Assembly (NCBI GenBank): GCA_052143895.1
Contig: JBKQRT010000001.1
Span: 1-64,000, forward strand
DNA: 64,000 nt
Direction of reading: 5' to 3'
Source: Bog-756 sp052143895
GTDB lineage: Bacteria; Actinomycetota; Acidimicrobiia; Acidimicrobiales; RAAP-2
The notes beneath the pieces are model-generated. The model did not search any database. It worked only from the letters and a program-made list of their open reading frames with translations, and was not told where the DNA came from. A program made the position numbers and the translations under genes. Within the stretch, counting starts at the first letter, position 1. The number at the start of each line of letters is the position of its first letter. Shown in pieces: positions 61,739-64,000 of this stretch.

Positions 61739-63334
61739 GTGTCCGGCGCACGCAGGTTCTGGGGCTGGGGATTCGAGGGAGCCGGCCTCTCCACCTCGGA
61801 GGAGCACGACCTGGCCGAGCGGGTCCGGCCCCTGATCGGTGACAGCGCCCTGTCACCGGTCGACCCGCCCACCTCCCACGAGCTCGACCTGTCGCCGCCC
61901 CGATTGGTGCCGCCGGCACCGCTGGCCGGGTGGTGCCGCACCGACCAGGTCGCCCGGGCCGGCCACACCTACGGCAAGTCGTTCCGAGACGTGGTGCGCG
62001 CCCTCGAGCGGCGCTGGCCCCGGCCGCCGGACATCGTGGCCGCACCACCGGACGAGCAGGGCGTGGCCACGGTCCTCGACTGGGCGTCCGAGGCGGGGGC
62101 GGTGGTCATCCCCTACGGCGGCGGCTCATCGGTGGTCGGGGGTGTCGAGGCGCCCGCCGACGACGACCGGCCCGTCGTGAGCTGCGACCTCGGGCGACTC
62201 GACCGGGTGCTCGAGGTCGACACGGTGTCCCGGGCCGCCCGGATCCAGGCCGGCGTGCTCGGCCCGGCGCTCGAGGACCAGCTCCGAGCCTCCGGACTCA
62301 CGCTCCGACACTTCCCCCAGAGCTTCGAGGTGTCCTCGCTCGGGGGGTGGCTGGCCACCCGGTCCGGTGGGCATTTCGCCACCCTCCACACCCACATCGA
62401 CGACTTCGTCGAGTCCATGCGGGCGGTCACGCCCCAGGGGCTCTGGGAGTCCCGACGCCTTCCGGGGTCGGGTGCCGGCCCCTCGCCGGACCGCCTCCTC
62501 CTCGGATCGGAAGGGATCTTCGGGGTGATCACCGAGGCCTGGATGCGTCTCCAGGAGCGGCCGCGCTTCCGCGCCTCGGGCGTCGGACGCTTCCCGACCT
62601 TTGGAGCCGGCGCGGCTGCGGCCCGGGCCCTCGCCCAGTCGGGGCTCTGGCCCGCCAACTGCCGCCTGCTCGACGCCGCCGAGGCGGCGATCACCGGGTC
62701 GGGTGACGGGACCGCCCATCTCCTGCTCGTCGGCTTCGAGTCCGCCGATCATCCGGTCGACCACGACCTGGCCCGGGCGGTTGAGGTGGTCGGCGACCAC
62801 GGCGGGACGATGGCCCCGGCCTCCCGTCCCGGGGGCGACGACGCGGGCGACGGGGCCGCCGACCGCTGGCGGGCCGGGTTCCTCCGGGCGCCCTACCTCC
62901 GGGACTCCCTGGTCTGCCTGGGCCTCATCAGCGAGACGTTCGAGTCGGCCGTCACCTGGAACCGCTTCGACGCGTTCGTGGCCGCCATCCGTACCGCCAC
63001 CGAGGGCGCCCTTCGGTCGGTCGGCGCTTGGCCGGCGCTGGTCACCTGCCGCCTGACCCACGTCTACCCCGACGGCGCCGCCCCGTACTTCACGGTCGTC
63101 GCCCCGGGCCGGCGGGACGGCCGCCTGGCGCAGTGGGCGGACGTCAAGGACGCAGTGATGACGGCCATCGGGTCCGAGGGGGGCACGGTGACCCACCATC
63201 ACGCCGTGGGGCGGGACCACCGCCCCGGATACGACCGCCAGCGGCCCGATCTCTTCGCCTCGCAACTGCGCGCCGCCAAGCGGGCGGTGGACCCCGCAGC
63301 CATCCTCAACCCGGGCGTGCTGATCGACCCGTGA
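61739..63334 (+). CDS. FAD-linked oxidase, alkyldihydroxyacetonephosphate synthase-like
   Basis: 531 residues, VAO/PCMH flavoprotein. It starts RRFWGWGFEGAGLSTSEEHDL, FAD segment VVIPYGGGSSVVGGVEAP, then FPQSFEVSSLGGWLATRSGGHF, LPGSGAGPSPDRLLLGSEGI and a C-terminal QLRAAKRAVDPAAILNPGVLI. This order is that of bacterial AGPS-like proteins (Rv3107c type). AGPS swaps the acyl chain of acyl-DHAP for a fatty alcohol to form an ether lipid; that actual reaction here is not proved. GTG 61739 start. Divergent from an acyltransferase. Confidence 0.87.
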   Translation: MSGARRFWGWGFEGAGLSTSEEHDLAERVRPLIGDSALSPVDPPTSHELDLSPPRLVPPAPLAGWCRTDQVARAGHTYGKSFRDVVRALERRWPRPPDIVAAPPDEQGVATVLDWASEAGAVVIPYGGGSSVVGGVEAPADDDRPVVSCDLGRLDRVLEVDTVSRAARIQAGVLGPALEDQLRASGLTLRHFPQSFEVSSLGGWLATRSGGHFATLHTHIDDFVESMRAVTPQGLWESRRLPGSGAGPSPDRLLLGSEGIFGVITEAWMRLQERPRFRASGVGRFPTFGAGAAAARALAQSGLWPANCRLLDAAEAAITGSGDGTAHLLLVGFESADHPVDHDLARAVEVVGDHGGTMAPASRPGGDDAGDGAADRWRAGFLRAPYLRDSLVCLGLISETFESAVTWNRFDAFVAAIRTATEGALRSVGAWPALVTCRLTHVYPDGAAPYFTVVAPGRRDGRLAQWADVKDAVMTAIGSEGGTVTHHHAVGRDHRPGYDRQRPDLFASQLRAAKRAVDPAAILNPGVLIDP

Positions 63335-63346
63335 TCGATCTGGCTG

Positions 63347-63700
63347 TCAGCCGGCGGCCTCAGCCCCCCGGCCGGGCGGCGGAGGGTCGGTGCCCGGTAC
63401 GCCGTCGTCGCTCACGTGCTCGGTCCACTCGGACCCCGACCAGTACCGGTGCTGGTGCCGGACGAAGGGATCGGTGAACCAGCCCGGGGCCGTGCCGGTG
63501 GAGGACGCCGACGTGGCCGTGGCCGCTGTGCGCTCGGTCGGAGCGGCGGTGGGCGGCGTACGGGGGGGCGCGGTGAACGAGCGCTGCTGGCCCGGCGACC
63601 GCCCAGACGCGCTGCGCCGCCGTTGCGAGGCAAGCGCACGCATCACGAACATCCCCCCGAAGATCGCCAGCGCGATCCACGATTCGTGCCCGTAGTACAT
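63347..63700 (-). CDS. DUF2510 membrane protein
   Basis: 117 residues: one N-terminal helix (WIALAIFGGMFVMRALA), a Ser/Thr/Pro linker and a C-terminal DUF2510 domain, seen as APGWFTDPFVRHQHRYWSGSEWTEHV. These short Trp-rich domains are common in actinobacterial membrane proteins and of unknown role. Converges with the AGPS-like gene 12 bases away. Confidence 0.82.
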   Translation of the reverse strand: MYYGHESWIALAIFGGMFVMRALASQRRRSASGRSPGQQRSFTAPPRTPPTAAPTERTAATATSASSTGTAPGWFTDPFVRHQHRYWSGSEWTEHVSDDGVPGTDPPPPGRGAEAAG

Positions 63701-63784
63701 GCACGGAGTCTACGGGGCCGGGGACGGCCACGGTTGGCGTCTCTGACGGCCGCTCCCACACGGGCCACCCCCTAGCATCGGTGC

Positions 63785-64000
63785 ATGTCCCCCCGGAAAC
63801 GGCCGGCCGAGCCGCGGCCCGTCCGCCTCCAGATCCACGTGCGGCCGGGGTCGTCCGCGACGGCGGTGGGTGGCACCCACGACGGTGCGCTCGTCGTCCG
63901 GGTCGTCGAGCCGGCCGACGCGGGACGGGCCACGGCAGCCGCTCTGGCCGCCATAGCCCGCGCCGTCGGGCTCCCCCGCAGCGCCGTCACCCTGGTCCAG
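63785..64000 (+). CDS. DUF167 (YggU-like) protein, cut by window edge
   Basis: The first 72 codons from ATG 63785. VRLQIHVRPGSSATAVGG, then HDGALVVRVVEPADAGRAT and AALAAIARAVGLPRSAVTLV is the DUF167/YggU core. The end with the GxxxRxKxV strand lies outside. Small cytoplasmic protein of unknown function. Confidence 0.85.
   Translation, partial: MSPRKRPAEPRPVRLQIHVRPGSSATAVGGTHDGALVVRVVEPADAGRATAAALAAIARAVGLPRSAVTLVQ

Overview
The window is 64 kb of very GC-rich DNA, about 70% by eye, with GTG and ATG starts in similar use and many 4-base stop/start overlaps. The gene content is that of a high-GC actinobacterium. The pointers are a dnaK-grpE-dnaJ-hspR-clpB operon under a HAIR-type HspR site, clpS followed by a DUF2017 gene, an EtfD-like membrane Fe-S protein, a mycobacterial-type Dcd, and DUF2510, DUF6186-like and TIGR02206 proteins. 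Class Acidimicrobiia is my best guess, but this is an inference and the sequence does not prove it.

Layout. 0-2.1 kb: divergent heme O/heme A synthase genes (ctaB partial, ctaA), then clpS and DUF2017. 2.15-2.43 kb: a tRNA-Glu/Asp/Phe cluster followed by about 1 kb of gene relics, then a 2H-phosphoesterase (thpR). 4.3-5.5 kb: a PadR-type regulator translationally coupled to an altered ferredoxin. 5.5-19 kb: purine and pyrimidine biosynthesis. purA-D-B-C-S-Q, purL and purF-M-pyrE all lie on the minus strand, interrupted by a plus-strand PHP gene and a small conserved gene. 19.4-27.0 kb: a secreted SGNH hydrolase and the HspR chaperone operon. 27.2-30.2 kb: phosphoglycerate mutase, then the ammonium transporter/PII pair with a GlnR-like site. 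30.4-36.8 kb: membrane proteins, a cyclic-nucleotide-binding protein, EtfD-like oxidoreductase, dcd, a frameshifted TetR-like gene with a clear operator, and a gene with a leaderless promoter. 36.8-43.3 kb: tRNA-Gly, a KimA-like potassium transporter, PPK2, a zincin, and an HtrA-type protease. 43.5-47.8 kb: small membrane proteins, an MFS transporter and an aldo-keto reductase. 47.8-52.5 kb: a HAD-GH65 fusion, a PNPOx-like protein and a secreted protein of unknown function. 52.7-63.3 kb: a lipid-oriented stretch with an ACP-FAAL-PlsC fusion, an AidB-like acyl-CoA dehydrogenase, ftsH, a mosaic gene relic, a second PII gene, an MGAT-like acyltransferase and an AGPS-like FAD enzyme. The window ends in a DUF167 gene cut by the edge.

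How the parts work together. The pur genes give most of de novo IMP synthesis plus purA toward AMP; purN, purH, purE and purK are not here. PurS, PurQ and PurL form the three-part FGAM synthetase. The chaperone operon is probably autoregulated by HspR. Amt and its PII partner form a nitrogen-sensing pair, and a second PII gene 30 kb away stands alone. EtfD-like, AidB-like, FAAL/PlsC, MGAT-like and AGPS-like proteins point to active fatty-acid and glycerolipid metabolism.

No CRISPR array, complete insertion sequence, phage or obvious defence island was seen. The least ordinary items are the ACP-FAAL-TM-PlsC single polypeptide, the PadR/ferredoxin pair, the ABC/PAS-GGDEF mosaic relic upstream of the second PII gene, the divergent acyltransferase/AGPS-like pair, and several sharp palindromic operators.
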